Of a DNA stretch of 64,000 nucleotides, positions 1 through 12,623 are shown piece after piece. Source of the stretch: Adineta ricciae (lineage: Eukaryota; Rotifera; Eurotatoria; Adinetida; Adinetidae); contig CAJNOJ010000236.1 of the NCBI GenBank assembly GCA_905250025.1, positions 1-64,000 of the forward strand, in the 5' to 3' direction. The first letter of the stretch is position 1. Each line of letters opens with the position of its first letter. Under the pieces are notes generated by a model that was given only the letters and a program-made list of their open reading frames with translations, did no database searches and was not told the DNA's origin. The translations under genes and the position numbers were made by a program.

Positions 1-706
1 ATCAAATATGTCTGAGACAGTATCGATTAGTTGCTTTTGTCTAACCAAGAAATTGTTCATCAATAGGATATTTCAAGCGAAATCGATGACTTTTTTGCTT
101 TCTATCTTGATCTTTACCAGCGAGTTAGTATAGGATATTTATGACAGGAACTTGTTGACTAGAAATTGAGTCAAAGTATCTTTTCTTCCATCGACTGACT
201 AATTCAGATCGATGTTGTACGTTAACATACATAATATGATTAAGATGTTGCCGATTTCGCAATCATGCATAAGTGAGTTCTATTCACAAGAGACAAAAAA
301 AACTATATAAGTTCAACGACAACGATCGTTTGCGTCCGAATGTCATTAAATGTCATATTCGATGCGGACAATTAGGTAGTCGAACTCATGTTCAGTCATT
401 TACTTTCTTCTTGTCTACTAGATGAATATTTCGCGATGATCAACGTGTGAATTAGAGTTTTTTGTCTCGTTAGCCTTTCTCTTGGTATTCTGTTCAAGAA
501 TACATGCCTGCAAACATCTGTTCATTTCTTGTCATCTATGTTGTAACGATTTATCTTTGCATCGAACAGAGAATGAGAAAGTAATGAGAGTTCAAGCTGC
601 AACGTATGATGACAAGCCGGCCCTCATAGGCGTGTCCACTATCATATAAATTTTCTTTCTAATTGCTTCGTTTTGTATCATTTGTGTATCTTTAGATCTC
701 GAAAAG
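1..706. other. upstream intergenic stretch, no gene seen
   Basis: I find no convincing coding exon on either strand. A short AT-rich element (catataaa) lies about 60 bases before the start codon of the next gene and could belong to its promoter, but this is only a suggestion. Confidence 0.4.
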
Positions 707-1393
707 ATGATTAGAGAAAATCTTCTCTTCATTCTGTTTTTACCGCTCATCTCTGGTCTGCCGTCGAATTCATATTATTTAATCGAACTTGATCAGCACT
801 TATCATCAAATGAAAGCTATTGTTCGAATATCTTCACTAATCAGCAAACGTATCGTCTGCCGACAGAATGTCATAAACATCTACTCTGCGATCCGACGTA
901 TTGCGATGATCAGGCATTTCGTTGTATGAAAATTCGTGAAACTTTATGCTGCTTACAGCAACATCTACAATCTCATTGTCAAAAAGACAATCCCAGCCGA
1001 TTGAAAGATCTGTTTCGATCAGTGTACTTTCAAATGTCAATCGAACATGGATATTGTGAAATCAATTTAGAACGAATTGAAAAGTTCGATCAAGCATACT
1101 GTATTGCAGATCTGATTGAACAACCGAAATCAAGTGAAACTACGAAAACAATCATAGTGCGATGGGAGACTTCAACACGGTCAATCTATAAGCATTTTCA
1201 CCGACGTACATCGACAATCCGATCGAATCGAGCTCGACATCGAATCGCCGCTCGACAAAATTATTCCTCATTGGCAAATTTAGATTATCTACGTCAAGTG
1301 ACAATCATTGAAGGAAAGATTTCATCGAAATGTTCAAGAAATGTTCTTAATTGGTTTTCTCTTAGTATTTTATTCTCAGTAGTTTTAACCTGA
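707..1393 (+). CDS. secreted or GPI-anchored Cys-rich protein, unrecognised
   Basis: A single-exon reading frame of 228 residues. It opens with a clear signal peptide (residues 1-18, LLFILFLPLISGLP) and ends in a short hydrophobic tail (NWFSLSILFSVVLT) with no charged residues after it, as expected of a GPI-anchor signal. About twelve cysteines lie between residues 38 and 132, including a CC pair, which suggests a disulphide-bonded ectodomain. Residues 140-200 are basic and Ser/Thr/Arg-rich. ATTAAA about 35 bases after the stop could be its poly(A) signal. I do not recognise the family. Secretion is well supported by the sequence, but the function is unknown. Confidence 0.6.
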   Translation: MIRENLLFILFLPLISGLPSNSYYLIELDQHLSSNESYCSNIFTNQQTYRLPTECHKHLLCDPTYCDDQAFRCMKIRETLCCLQQHLQSHCQKDNPSRLKDLFRSVYFQMSIEHGYCEINLERIEKFDQAYCIADLIEQPKSSETTKTIIVRWETSTRSIYKHFHRRTSTIRSNRARHRIAARQNYSSLANLDYLRQVTIIEGKISSKCSRNVLNWFSLSILFSVVLT

Positions 1394-1938
1394 ACCAATG
1401 TGTGCATTGTTTTCTGTTTTTTTGTATACATTAAAGTAAACCATATTCGTGACTTGTCGTATTCATCAGAAAACAATGGTTGATCTTTCTGCGTTGGAAA
1501 ATATGAATGGTTGTTTCGATGGATGAAAGGTAATACTAACTGGTTGGTGAAGCAAATCATTCTCTCTCTTTGCAATCGATCGATATAAATACACGATAAT
1601 TATTCGCAATTAATGAGATAAATACTCCGACAAAATAAATTAAATACCACTGAAGAAAGCTGATTCGCTCGTAGTTAGCACAGTAAGAGCGATAGCACGG
1701 GATTGATATCGAAATTTATCAATTTGCGAGCAAAACGAGACAGTTGATACAAGTTTTATCCTCGTGATATCATATTCTGTATATCAGTAGTCATGTTTTG
1801 TTCATATCATCGAGATCATCATTTAGTCACTGTTCGGAAAGTGTACACATGAACGAAAAAAAGAAAGAAAGAGAAAAAGAAGGAAAAAAAACACGGTAAA
1901 AAATACAAGAATGATAGACGTGTATAAATAACAGACAG
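1394..1938. other. convergent 3' intergenic region
   Basis: Lies between the 3' ends of two convergent genes. It holds a probable poly(A) signal for the left gene and a purine-rich run near 1858-1890. I see no coding exon in it. Confidence 0.4.
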
Positions 1939-4181
1939 CTAACATGTCTCAACAATATATGCTGGCGATTGTTCTTCCTCGATAGAATTTTGTACATATT
2001 CAGGAGATTCTTTAATATCTTTTGTTAAGGTTATCTTTACATTGCGCACATCCGTCGTTGACAAGGGAAAATCCGAGTGCCTTCTCGTCGAGGATTCAGA
2101 AGTTTTTGATACTGTTCGACCTATTGAAGGTGAGTCGGTGTTTAAGGATAAAGATGGGTTGACAATCGATGTCAATGTCGATGATGGTAAATGACGAAAA
2201 CAATGTACAATAGTTGCCGAACGCGGTCGAATTATCGATCGATTGTTGTCGATACTCGGTGTATAACAGACTGTATGCTGTCGGTGAAGACGTCGTTCAA
2301 ATGTTGTGGATGGCCTTGGTGAATGCGAACACGTACGAGATTTTCGAGGAGAATTGTAAGTATTGTTATTGTTGATAACTGTGTTAGTTGCTGATTTACA
2401 TATGGTTGAACGGCGCGATGTTAAATCGACATTCGATGAGCACAATGAATGTTTTGTGGAGAGATTAATGGTAAAACCACAACAGGTGAAAAATGTTGGT
2501 TTGCGCAAGGGATTGATCGAGTAATTAATACTGCTATTCTGTTGAGATAAATGATTTGAACGATTTTGCGAATGAATACCCAAACCACAGTAAGGCGACG
2601 CTGCTGTCGTTGCGATTGAATGTTCGGTCTCATCCTCATCATCATATAAAAATGAATTTGTTTGAAATTTCGAGCCTTGACGACATGATCTCGTTCGTTG
2701 AAATCGCCAAAAGAAGCATTCCCCTAGTAGTTTACGTATTTCTCGTCGCGATGTTCGACCGCTGGAAAAGTCAGACATGAATCAGAAAACCAGAATAAAA
2801 TGCATCGATTTTTCCTTACCTCATAATAGCAAACATCAAGTTTAACGAATAGTTACTCATTTCTAGTACACGGAAGACGGTGTTCAAGTTAACGTAGATG
2901 TATAGAGGCATTAAAGGAGTTTGACTAATATTCGCGGCAAATGCATTGACCATAGTGAGAACATATCTTGGAGATATGGTAAAAATAACAAAAAATGATG
3001 AAAGAACGAGTTGAATCGTTTTCTCTTTGAATTGTTTTTCTCGTTTGATTACATTTCGTGCATCAATTGATCCAATTTTGGATAGAACACTACGCTGTCG
3101 TGATAAACTATACAGAATCAGCCAATTTATGATAAGTAAGAGAATAGAGGGAATTATCGAATGAAAAAATATGGTATTGAACGTGAAATAATGTTTTTTC
3201 CATTGATCGAACTTCGTTTTTGATGACTGAACATTCGTTTGCCATAAACACATGAATGTATGAATTGACACATTCGCATAGGCATGTAAGAAGAAAGTTG
3301 GTAATAAATAAATAACATTAGCAAAAAAGACAAGCAGTAAAACAACGACTAAGACGATTTTTGAGATCAGAATGGTGAAACACAGACGACCTTTGATAGG
3401 AAACCAAATAATAATACACTTTTCAACAGCTAGTGCAACTGTTAGCCATATACTCGCCTGAAATATCAAATTAATAATGTATAATTAGCGAATAAACTAA
3501 GTTTCTGCCTTATCTTTGCTAAATTATATATTACACAGAAATTTATTCCAATCTTTCTCGTTAAAAAGAATGAGTCCTGACTTTGAAATCTTAAATGCAT
3601 GAATAACTCTTTTTTACACTTTTTAGATATCAATTATTCCTTTTGACGAATCTTTGATCTAAGAAAAGAACTATTTCGAGAGGAAAATCATATTTTAATT
3701 ACATACAATTGTAACCCTCTGTCTATTTTCTTTTTCGTACTCACAACAACAAAGCTCTGTCTTTTGTTTCTGTCTCATTTCTGGCCTATAGGTATACGAC
3801 AGTTACCTGTCCTGTAAACATGATCGTAAAGAATACCCATCGACATAATTGCAGGGTTACTCGAAGATAACCTTTGTCGAAAAGGACGAAGATGAAGAAT
3901 TCGAATAATCGGACAGTATCAAGAATGCAAATAATCGAGAAATAAAGTTGAAACGTAGTGTGACGGAAGCTGCGCGATGCACGAAAATATAATAAACTTA
4001 AACAATTGAATGTCAGCCCAAATAGAAATAATAAACTGCCAATGCCAATTTGAATATATGTGTTAAATGCGTCAATAAGGACTTGTTCACGATATGGTAT
4101 TCGACTGGTTGTCCCCCGATGAACGATGGTAGAAGTTAAGACAATCGTGTGGTTTAGATTGCTCCACGTCGTTTCATTCAT
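1939..4181 (-). CDS. class A (rhodopsin-like) G-protein-coupled receptor
   Basis: Three exons read as 4181-3807, 3457-2820 and 2761-1939, giving 611 codons. The N-terminus carries N-glycosylation sites (MNETTW, NHT) and no signal peptide. Seven hydrophobic segments follow: TM1 (LLFLFGLTFNCLSLLYF), TM2, a Cys before TM3 (LQLCRW), TM3-TM7. The DRY position at the end of TM3 reads VEK, and the TM7 NPxxY motif is replaced by NYSLN, so both activation switches diverge from typical class A receptors. The last exon encodes a Ser/Thr-rich cytoplasmic tail of about 270 residues starting with a basic juxtamembrane stretch and a Cys (GECFFWRF) that could be palmitoylated. Likely a peptide-type receptor of the plasma membrane. 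The ligand cannot be inferred. Intron 1 is about 350 nt, long for this window, and intron 2 is 58 nt. Confidence 0.85.
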
Positions 4182-7100
4182 TTGACTGAATTTTCATTGA
4201 CACAATTATCTAGAAGGGAAAAGGCACTAAGTGTATTTCTAAATGAAAGAACAACTAAACGATTTGTATAGAGTTATATTAGGACATTTGTCAAGGGAAT
4301 GCATTCGAGTTATTGATATAATCACAAGAGAGAGAGAGAGAAAAAACACTCATAAATACAAGTGAAAGGTCAGGAAAGCGAGAGAGAGCAAAATCACAAA
4401 ACATTTCATACAGCTCGATCAATCACTTAGTTTTTATCACTTTCTTTCTTTCTCTTTCATTTAGAAAACATGGAAAACAACGCAGCAGTTGGGGATGAAT
4501 AGAGTCATACAAATCAAAACGGAAAGAAAAATACATTACTTCATATAATGCACATTCTCTCTTTTTCTTCTTCTTCTTCTTCTTTTTGTATAGACATGTA
4601 ATAATAATTTTATATCTAGCTATTTCTTTTCGTTCCCCTTCTTCTTATCCTCACTCTTTACTCGTGTCATGCTAATCAATTTCGATAAGTTATTCACCTG
4701 CAATTATCTCCAACACAATATTTATCTATTCTGTTTATATACGTTTCATTTCGATTTTTCTCTCCTCTTGACAAAAAGCCCAGCGAAGTTAGGTTGCAAT
4801 GCTTATATCCACCTTCTCTCACTCCATACATAACCATTGGTTAGCAAAGAAATGTAATTATTTTCTCACTTTATGAATTTATCTTTTGAATAACCACCTG
4901 CAGAATCACACTGATATTTTCTCTAGGGAAATATCGAGCAAAAACGATTGCACTATTTTGTCAAGTCGTCGCGGAGAGATACTATCAGTATAGAAAGGAA
5001 AGAAAAACAAGGAATGAATAGACAACGTTTAAGATCGATCACGAAATATGCTCGAAAGATTTTTATCATTGTCTAAATGATTGAAATAACGTCGTTATAA
5101 TTTTGTATAAATACCTTTGTGCGCAACTAATCGAATAAGTATTGAACTAAACGACCTACTAATTTCTTGTTTATGCGGAATCTTCTTTAAATTGATGACG
5201 ATTCGAAATAAGCTCGAAGTCCTTTGATCAATATTTCAAAAGCATTAGTGTTTATTCAGATACAACCATGACTTCTCGTAATTCTCTTGCGACCAGACCG
5301 CTAAAGAGAAAAAAATTCATTGATGGATGAATAATATGTAAATTAACTGATGAAGAAAACGTATGTTGAAAACTAATAACAATCACCTAAGAAATATTAT
5401 TAGGCTTAGGCGCAAAACGCCACTATTATCTCCCTTTCTTGCCGACGCAAACATCCGTAAAGATAAGTACATTTAATTTTGCTTAACTCGACCAGCAACT
5501 CTATCTATTTGACATATCTGATGCACAAGAAAAGTTTATCTAAGCGTATTAAATACTCATATTTCCTCTACGAAATATGCTGTATACATCTTTAATATCC
5601 TTATGTGCCTCCGAACGCATCGTCTTACCAACAATGACATACCGAGACAAAGACAAATACATGTTTGACTAGTCATACAAAGCTAGACTTTGAAAAGTTG
5701 CCGACTGGAATGTCCTTCGTAAGAAATGGCCGTAGTCGAACAAACGGCATGCAGACTAATCATATTAACGACGAAAAATGTTCTTTAAATTGGTTTTACC
5801 ATTGAAAAGAAGACCACCTTGAGACATTAAATAATATCAACAAAAGAAAAAGTCCTCCTACCAAGTTATGTCGTCGATAGATAGACTGATGAATTGCAAA
5901 TCTCAGAAAGAAGATGTTCATTTAACGATTTAAGAAATTATCTGATTTCCCAAGAGAGAAGACGTCTCTTATTTTCTTCCAGATAACTCGTTTGATTTTG
6001 ATCAACGTCAACTATTTGTCGAAAGCGTTTAAGAAAATAATTACAAAAGAGTTAGTTGGTAAAAATAGAAACCGAACGATCTGACGTTCTCCGAGCAACT
6101 TACTTCGTTTATGTAATAAAGAAGTCATTGAATGAATTGATCATCGTAACAATGAAAATGTCGGATATAAATTGATCGGGATTGTTCGTCTTTTTTGTGC
6201 ATCAGTATGACATTTTATCGTTGATGGAAAGATTTAGTTTAGATTAGGATAACGCACAGAGAAGAAAAACTCGAACTAATTGAGATCGTAGAAAAGAATG
6301 TCAAAAATCTTTCGTCTATGATTACTATAGCCGAAAACATCTGTTTATGGCTATGAAAAGTATCTCGAGAAGAAATCAAGAGAACAACGTATATGATGAG
6401 AAGAGAAATGATGTATGCATCAGACACACTACTATTTAGGAAAAGCAAACAAACAATATTGATCGAGAAAATTCATGTATGTCTATTATTACTGACTAGG
6501 ATTATAATCTCCTTTTGATTAGTTCTTGATTGGATCTTTTCAATGGATTGATGCGAAGAAATCGTTTCTATTCCATTGAACAAACGAACGATTTGCGAGT
6601 AGCTTGATCATCTGTGTTGAGAAAGACTAATGATGAAGAAGGTCTCTCAGCAGTTCTCGGAACATGAAGATATCTCTTGATGTAAGAGGGATAATCTGTT
6701 TTCTCTTTTACTCATCAATGAATGCATGTGTTCACAATATTGCTCAAGATGTGACTAACGGGCATGTATGATTATGAAATGACATCGACAATCTGGAGTA
6801 AATGATGAACATGTTTTTTTTATTGAGAGAAAAATCACAGCCCATCGTCATCAAGCATTAGTCAATGTCTTTCACTCGTTAATCAATTGTCTTTGCTTTT
6901 CCTCATCAGTATGGTTACATCTACGCGAACATCAATCGTTTTCTTTTAACATACGAGAAAATAATGTGAATCGAAGATTTGAGTAACATAACATCAAAGA
7001 AGTATCATAACAATAATATGAACAACAAGGAGTAAATGAATGAATGGAGACACACATACGATCGGATATGATCGTATTACCTAATTGATCGTATATACAA

Positions 7101-7512
7101 ATGCGTACGAACATCTCTTCTACTAACAACAACAGAAGAAGAAGAAGTAGATGAACTATTTGATGATGTGTCACAATAGATTGTTAAATGAACAAACGAA
7201 ACTTTACATGACGATGATAATACGATGATGACGTGTCGAACTATTACAGATGCAATCACAGTACACGAGAGAGAGAGATAGACAGAGAAAGTGACGATAT
7301 TTCCGCAATTTTGTTGTTTGAAGTAAGAGAAATACAATTATATATGAAGAGAAAGACTTCTGATGCATTTAATGAGTCGGCTCGAGGCATTCGAGACAAA
7401 TTCAATGTTGTCCAAGTGAATCCTTTCTAATATGATAATTTATTGGGCTTTCGTTTATATAACGATTACCTCACTTCTGTCCTCCTTATCATTAAAAACC
7501 TACATATCATCG

Positions 7513-7551
7513 TTGTCAAAAAAACCAAAAAGAAAGGTTTCTTTTTGACAA
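7513..7551. repeat. inverted repeat / stem-loop
   Basis: The arm TTGTCAAAAA followed by AACC pairs with GGTT and TTTTTGACAA across an A-rich loop of about 9-12 bases, with two unpaired bases on one side. A stem of about 14 pairs is visible by eye. The A/T runs make it moderately likely by chance in AT-rich DNA. Confidence 0.45.
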
Positions 7552-7894
7552 TTTGATTAGTTATATCTATCATAAGTTAAGATATGATAAAGTAGAACGA
7601 GGAAAGCATAATGATATCAAAAATTGATCTATTCGTTTCTATCTAGTCAATCGAGTGTGGAAATGGATCTTTAACATACCTGGTATTGTCATTCATATGG
7701 AGAGTTCTCTTTCATCGAGTTACTTACAGAGTTAATGACAGGATGATGATCGATTCGTCTCGACAGCGACACGAATTTATTTTGTCTGGCGTGTCACTAT
7801 CATCATTCTTCGTCGGTTCCATTCCTTTCACTGACAGTTTCCATGTGAAAGAATAGATAGTGATATATATTCAAACGGAATGAATGCCACTAAT

Positions 7895-7911
7895 AACCTT
7901 GTATCAAGGTT
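7895..7911. repeat. perfect 7-bp inverted repeat with 3-base spacer
   Basis: AACCTTG, spacer TAT, then CAAGGTT. It could be a dimeric transcription-factor site. Chance occurrence in 6.8 kb is not negligible. Confidence 0.35.
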
Positions 7912-10900
7912 GATCCGTACAATGACATTCCTCGTTTCTTTCTTCTCGTCTTTTTGTGCGCTATGTCCATCTCTGTTTCATTAAAAAATGTCTATTGTCT
8001 GCTGCTACCTTGTCTCGGTTCTGAAGGCGACTTCGATGATGTATGTGTTACTGTTCAATGTTGTAAACGAAGATAGAACAGGCAAAGCCTGCATAGCGTT
8101 AGAGAGGTTTTTTCTCATATGCGCTCTCTCTCTCTCTTCCTCTTTGATTCTTTCTTTCTATGCCTGTTTGCGTATATGTACGATTATATCTCACAAGCCA
8201 CTAATAGTCCTAATCATGAAGGATAAAGAAAGAAAAACCGGTTCATTGCCGTTAGTACACGCATTGATGTAGACATTTGACAATTTTTATCAGATTGCGG
8301 ATGTTTATTAATGACTATAACTAAGCACCTATCTATTCTTCTATTTCTCTTCGCGATCAATCGAAGGTTAAATGAAAACCACCTAATTTCATCATGCTCA
8401 ATGGATCTGCATTTCTCTTCTTCTTGTCATCATCTCGTGTAATCAAAATGTTTGTATCTGCTGTACAAATCTAATAAAAAAGAATGGATGACAAATGTCC
8501 CTGAAGAAAAACCGAAATGTTCGTTCTAGCGAATAACCGAAATAGACGATGGAAAGACAAGTTCTTAGACTATCTCTCGTAAAAAGATAATTTGATCGTT
8601 TATTAAAACAGATGCGACATTTCTCTCTCAGTTCCAAGGTTGAATACACGCAACAATGATTCGCAATCGAGATTAAAACCTCTCAAACTACTTGCGACAT
8701 TTCATACGCTACGCGTCGAAAGAATAATTATCTAATATTAAATCTTGTCAGTGGATACAAGTTCCTTCATGTTGATGATCCTATTAGATCATGACTCATG
8801 TTCTTAGACTTCATCAGATGATCTCTCTCTCTTTCGTTTTGACTTCTCTTCATACACATATGTATTATTTCGTCGTTTGATTTTGTTGAATATGGCTCGT
8901 TTATCAACGAACATAACCTTCGGATATTCTCCAACACAACCCACTCATAAACTGTATTGACATCCATCTCGCATTCCAGTAGATCGACTGACAGATGTAT
9001 GTTGCCTATTAAAGAGCCCGAAAAAAGATAATATATATATGAAGGCTACATAATTTCAACTTACATTTGTTTTTTTCTCAGTTGATAAGATACTAAGAAT
9101 AACAATAACAACATGAGAAGTAGAAGACAATAGTCGTATTGCTAAAAAATAATCATCAAACGATAAGAACAACTACGCACAGACGTTGATATATATATAT
9201 GAAATCTCAGAGGACAAATAAATAATGTCTACTATTGTTTCCTAGACTAATATTACGAAACATGTTTCTCCTGTGAAATAACAAGAGAAAGTAATCTAGG
9301 ATCTTCAATAATTTCACTAACCGAAGGGCGAAATACACTAAATTAATCGCGTTTGTTTGTCTGTTTTGATCATATGATATCATAAAATTCCAGTTAGTAT
9401 CTTTTGTGAAGAAAACGTCTCGCCATTCATATAATATATGCAGACGAAAAGTGATTATTCATCATGAATTTATTAAAATGTTATGAATAAAATCATGAAA
9501 AACACTTCATTTCTCTTATTATTTATTCTTATAGAAATTCGAACGAATTATAACTATTTGATACTCTGAATGCTATGATGACGTAAATACCATACGCGAT
9601 CTAATCATTCCTTGCTCATTATTTTCGCCTGATTTGATGTTCTTTCTCTTATCTCTACATTGCCATACAATCAACAAAAAAACAAATATTTCTCTTCCAA
9701 TATACTCATATTTCCGCATTAATTACGGTCATATAACTTTACTATTAGAGAAAAATATCACGAATTACTTCGCTGACATTCTTTAATACCTTTTACGTTC
9801 CTGCGATTTAGAAAGTCTTATAGGTACATGTCGTTCCTATTTATTAAAAAACAAAACAAGAAGACAAACTCGTACATCTGGAAAGAATCGTTAATCATAT
9901 ATCCGTACACGTACGTTGATACACATCGCTGTTAAACATCGGACATATTATTATTCATTTGTTAGCTATTCAAATCTTATTTTAGCATGATAAACAAAAA
10001 TAAATAGGATAAATCTAGTGAAAGATCTTCTTCTCTATCGAAATAGCTGATTGAAATCTGCAGTACATTAGGGTATATCGAGCAATCCTGGATTTTTAAT
10101 AAAATATTCGGCTAATATCTCCTCAATAGAGTAAACAATCCTATAATGAACAAGCGACAATATATACACGGTTTTAGTCAGCAGGAAGAAAGTCTTTTTG
10201 CACTTTCTCTGTACCATGCAGTACTTTGTCACGTCTAATTGAATTCGAATGTTTCGGTATGTCAGTTGATTTGTTTGAAATATATCTGTCATCCAGCTTT
10301 CTACTCAAGAACTTCTCATATCTTTTCGATCAAAAACAGATGGCTTCTCGTCTGCTTTACGGGCCATTACCATTGCACAACTCCGATTGATTTGTACTCA
10401 ATCAGCGAAAGAACTATTCAGCATTAACAATCCAAAATGCATGCAAATCGACTTACCTATTGATATGTCATTTATCTTTATTTTTCCCAAACAATTCCTC
10501 GTTGAGAATGCGACAAGGTCGAATGCTTTCCAAAAGGACATATCTCTACAACAGAACTACTATTTAGCGTATGCAAATAGAGTATTTTCTACTAAATACA
10601 TTAACTTCTATCTAATGTAATCATCTAATATTACATTGATAGAGCTGAATATCTCTCGTTCTAATGGAATTAGATGATGAGAAAAGAGAATTTATTTAAA
10701 TGAGAACATCAATGATTGATCTAATGCGAATCCTCAGCTGCATATCTCAATATGTAACAAAATAAACTCGAAAATCTCCTCATCTATTTACATATTCTAC
10801 TTAAAAGGTTGTTTATTCACCACTGAGTACGCGCTCCTACGTTGTTCGTAAACAAATAAAGACTATTATTATTCTTCTTATCTGTAAAAGTATGACATTT

Positions 10901-11005
10901 AAAACATATCCAAAGGAGCGTTTTTCTGGTAAATAGTATTGTTCGATTATGTACCATTTATTTTTAATTAAAGAAACAATTAATGGAAAAGAATCCAGTA
11001 CAACG

Positions 11006-11947
11006 TTAGGTTGGTAACGGTTTCCATGATCTCGTACATGGATAACCTCGTCTGCGCCTTTCTTTCCGAAGTTTGTCCGTTAAAGTTTTACAAAAATATG
11101 ACCATGGACGATAACCGTCTTTACCAATACTTGGATAATATTTATAGATCGTCTGTCCAATCGCTTGGTATTCGGCTTTAATTAGAAAATCTGTTTTTTT
11201 ATTTAATATCCAACTAACAAGTTCTTTCATAAATGTATCCCATTCATCCTGAATTGTATTATCTTTTAATGCTTTAGTCACTTTTGCGGAGAACTGAGGC
11301 AGTTCCACAGGATACTGAAATTTATACTCTGTCGGTTTATTCGATGCAACAGTTGATAAAGATGTTGTAGAAATTTTCGGAGTATCAACACAGTTACCTG
11401 ACGAATTTTCAGTTATGTTAAATTCGTCATCAGAATCTTCTTTGAACGAGGCACACGAAGACATGCTTACTGGATAATTTGGTGGTTCAATGTTAACTCC
11501 TTCATAGATGTCCTTAAAAAAATTGAAGGAAATTTTATGACCACATTTAAATTTGATTTTCATACAGGCATTCTGCTATTATCTTCTTTTTCGCCTATAC
11601 AAACGATCTGACGTTTTCTGTTCGGTGAGTACTAGAATAAGCAAAGTTTTCTTTTATCATCGACGGCTCTTTACGATGCCTTTCGACCTACTAATTTCTG
11701 TATCGTATTCCAAAAACGTTTTCGATCGGCGAATGTAAAGCCGTACTCGTTTTTAAATAAGTGTTCGACATCATCTCGATCCATCGCTAGCAAATCTTTG
11801 TTCGTAACACATTGATCTACATATGGTTGAATAAACTGGATGTGTAATCACAAATAACACAAAAACCTTACTTTCAAGAATGGAGATCATTGAGACAGGT
11901 ATACTTTGATGAAGTAAGTAGGAAAAGATTGGGCTCTGATAATTCAT
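11006..11947 (-). CDS. SAM-like domain protein, tandem copy 1 (SAMD3-like layout)
   Basis: Four exons: 11947-11872, 11816-11692, 11631-11566 and 11512-11006, giving 257 aa. Exon 2 encodes a SAM-like helical unit (KDLLAMDRDDVEHLF, then GFTFADRKRFWNTIQ). Exons 3-4 give an acidic, Ser-rich linker and then a C-terminal module starting FQYPVELPQFS, with a Trp-containing helix (DEWDTFMKELVSW), YQAIGQTIYKYYPSI, WSYFCKTLTDKLRKER and a basic end. SAM followed by an EYxxIxxxIxxxYP...W...L..KxR module recalls the SAMD3-like proteins of other animals. That assignment is from memory and only probable. Every exon joins in frame to the next, and intron lengths are 55, 60 and 53 nt. A paralogue with the same exon pattern lies immediately upstream on the same strand. 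Confidence 0.75.
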
Positions 11948-12623
11948 TGTCAGTATTCTATTTCGAACAAAATCGCATATTCTATGAAAGTGTATGATCC
12001 AACGTTAACTTTGGGAGTTACTTTCTGCTGTATGATTAATAGATGCGAATGCACAAACAAAATATCATCGAAATCGACATACCTTCGAGGATGATTGGAA
12101 GTGCAGTGGTGCGTATAAACAAGCTGCACTGAGCGTATATGAATGGTTAACGACAGAGGTAAAACTCATAAGTGTGTAGATAATAGGAGAAGAGCACTAA
12201 TAAACGAAAATACCCAATTTTAACTGACCAAATACTCTTGGATAACTAATTTGATTAGTAAGATGTGTTAATGATGTGGTTCGCTTTATTTTCGAAGTAG
12301 AACTTTCTGAAGGGAAAATCGTATCTCTCAATCGTTATTCAGCGAAAAAGGAAAATTATAGTTATCATTATTGCTTGCATTGTTTGACGCTAATGATGCA
12401 AACGATTAAATGATGGATGGTATCTTTGTTATCCGACCTTTGTAAATATTTGGTACACTACCCAGTCATTCGACATTACTATTTTTGCTAGTCTACAGGG
12501 ACATATAAATACGTGATTGGTCGTATGAAAAGAGACGCCCGCAATTGATCAGGTTCTTCACTTTCGATTGAAACAATATTGCGCCCATACGGGATATTCG
12601 TGCTTTTATTTCGAACAAATACA
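11948..12623. other. spacer between tandem SAM-like genes
   Basis: Separates two paralogous genes on the minus strand, so it holds the 3' end of one and the promoter of the other. No third copy of the SAM-like exon or the C-terminal module is visible here. Confidence 0.4.

Larger units (their letters stand above)
4182..11005. other. 6.8-kb gene-poor stretch
   Basis: No open frame here has the codon texture, splice-linked continuation or recognisable domain of the genes elsewhere in the window. The readable frames are short and low-complexity. It contains a GA microsatellite (4330-4344, and another near 7268), pyrimidine-rich TTC tracts (4564-4585), a hairpin at 7513-7551 and a short perfect palindrome at 7895-7911. 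It lies upstream of the GPCR and downstream of a SAM-like gene, so it could be regulatory sequence, a non-coding transcript or old unrecognisable repeats. Confidence 0.5.

Noticed and set aside
6932-7337. Overlapping minus-strand frames rich in Leu and Ser runs
   Set aside because: The LLLL and SSSS runs come from simple trinucleotide repeats. No domain, no splice-linked partner and poor texture.
8067-8079. Short palindrome CAGGC AAA GCCTG
   Set aside because: Five-base arms are expected by chance in a sequence of this length.
7988-8272. Plus-strand frame with hydrophobic segments resembling a membrane protein
   Set aside because: It has no flanking exons, family or upstream signals. Hydrophobicity follows from T-rich DNA.
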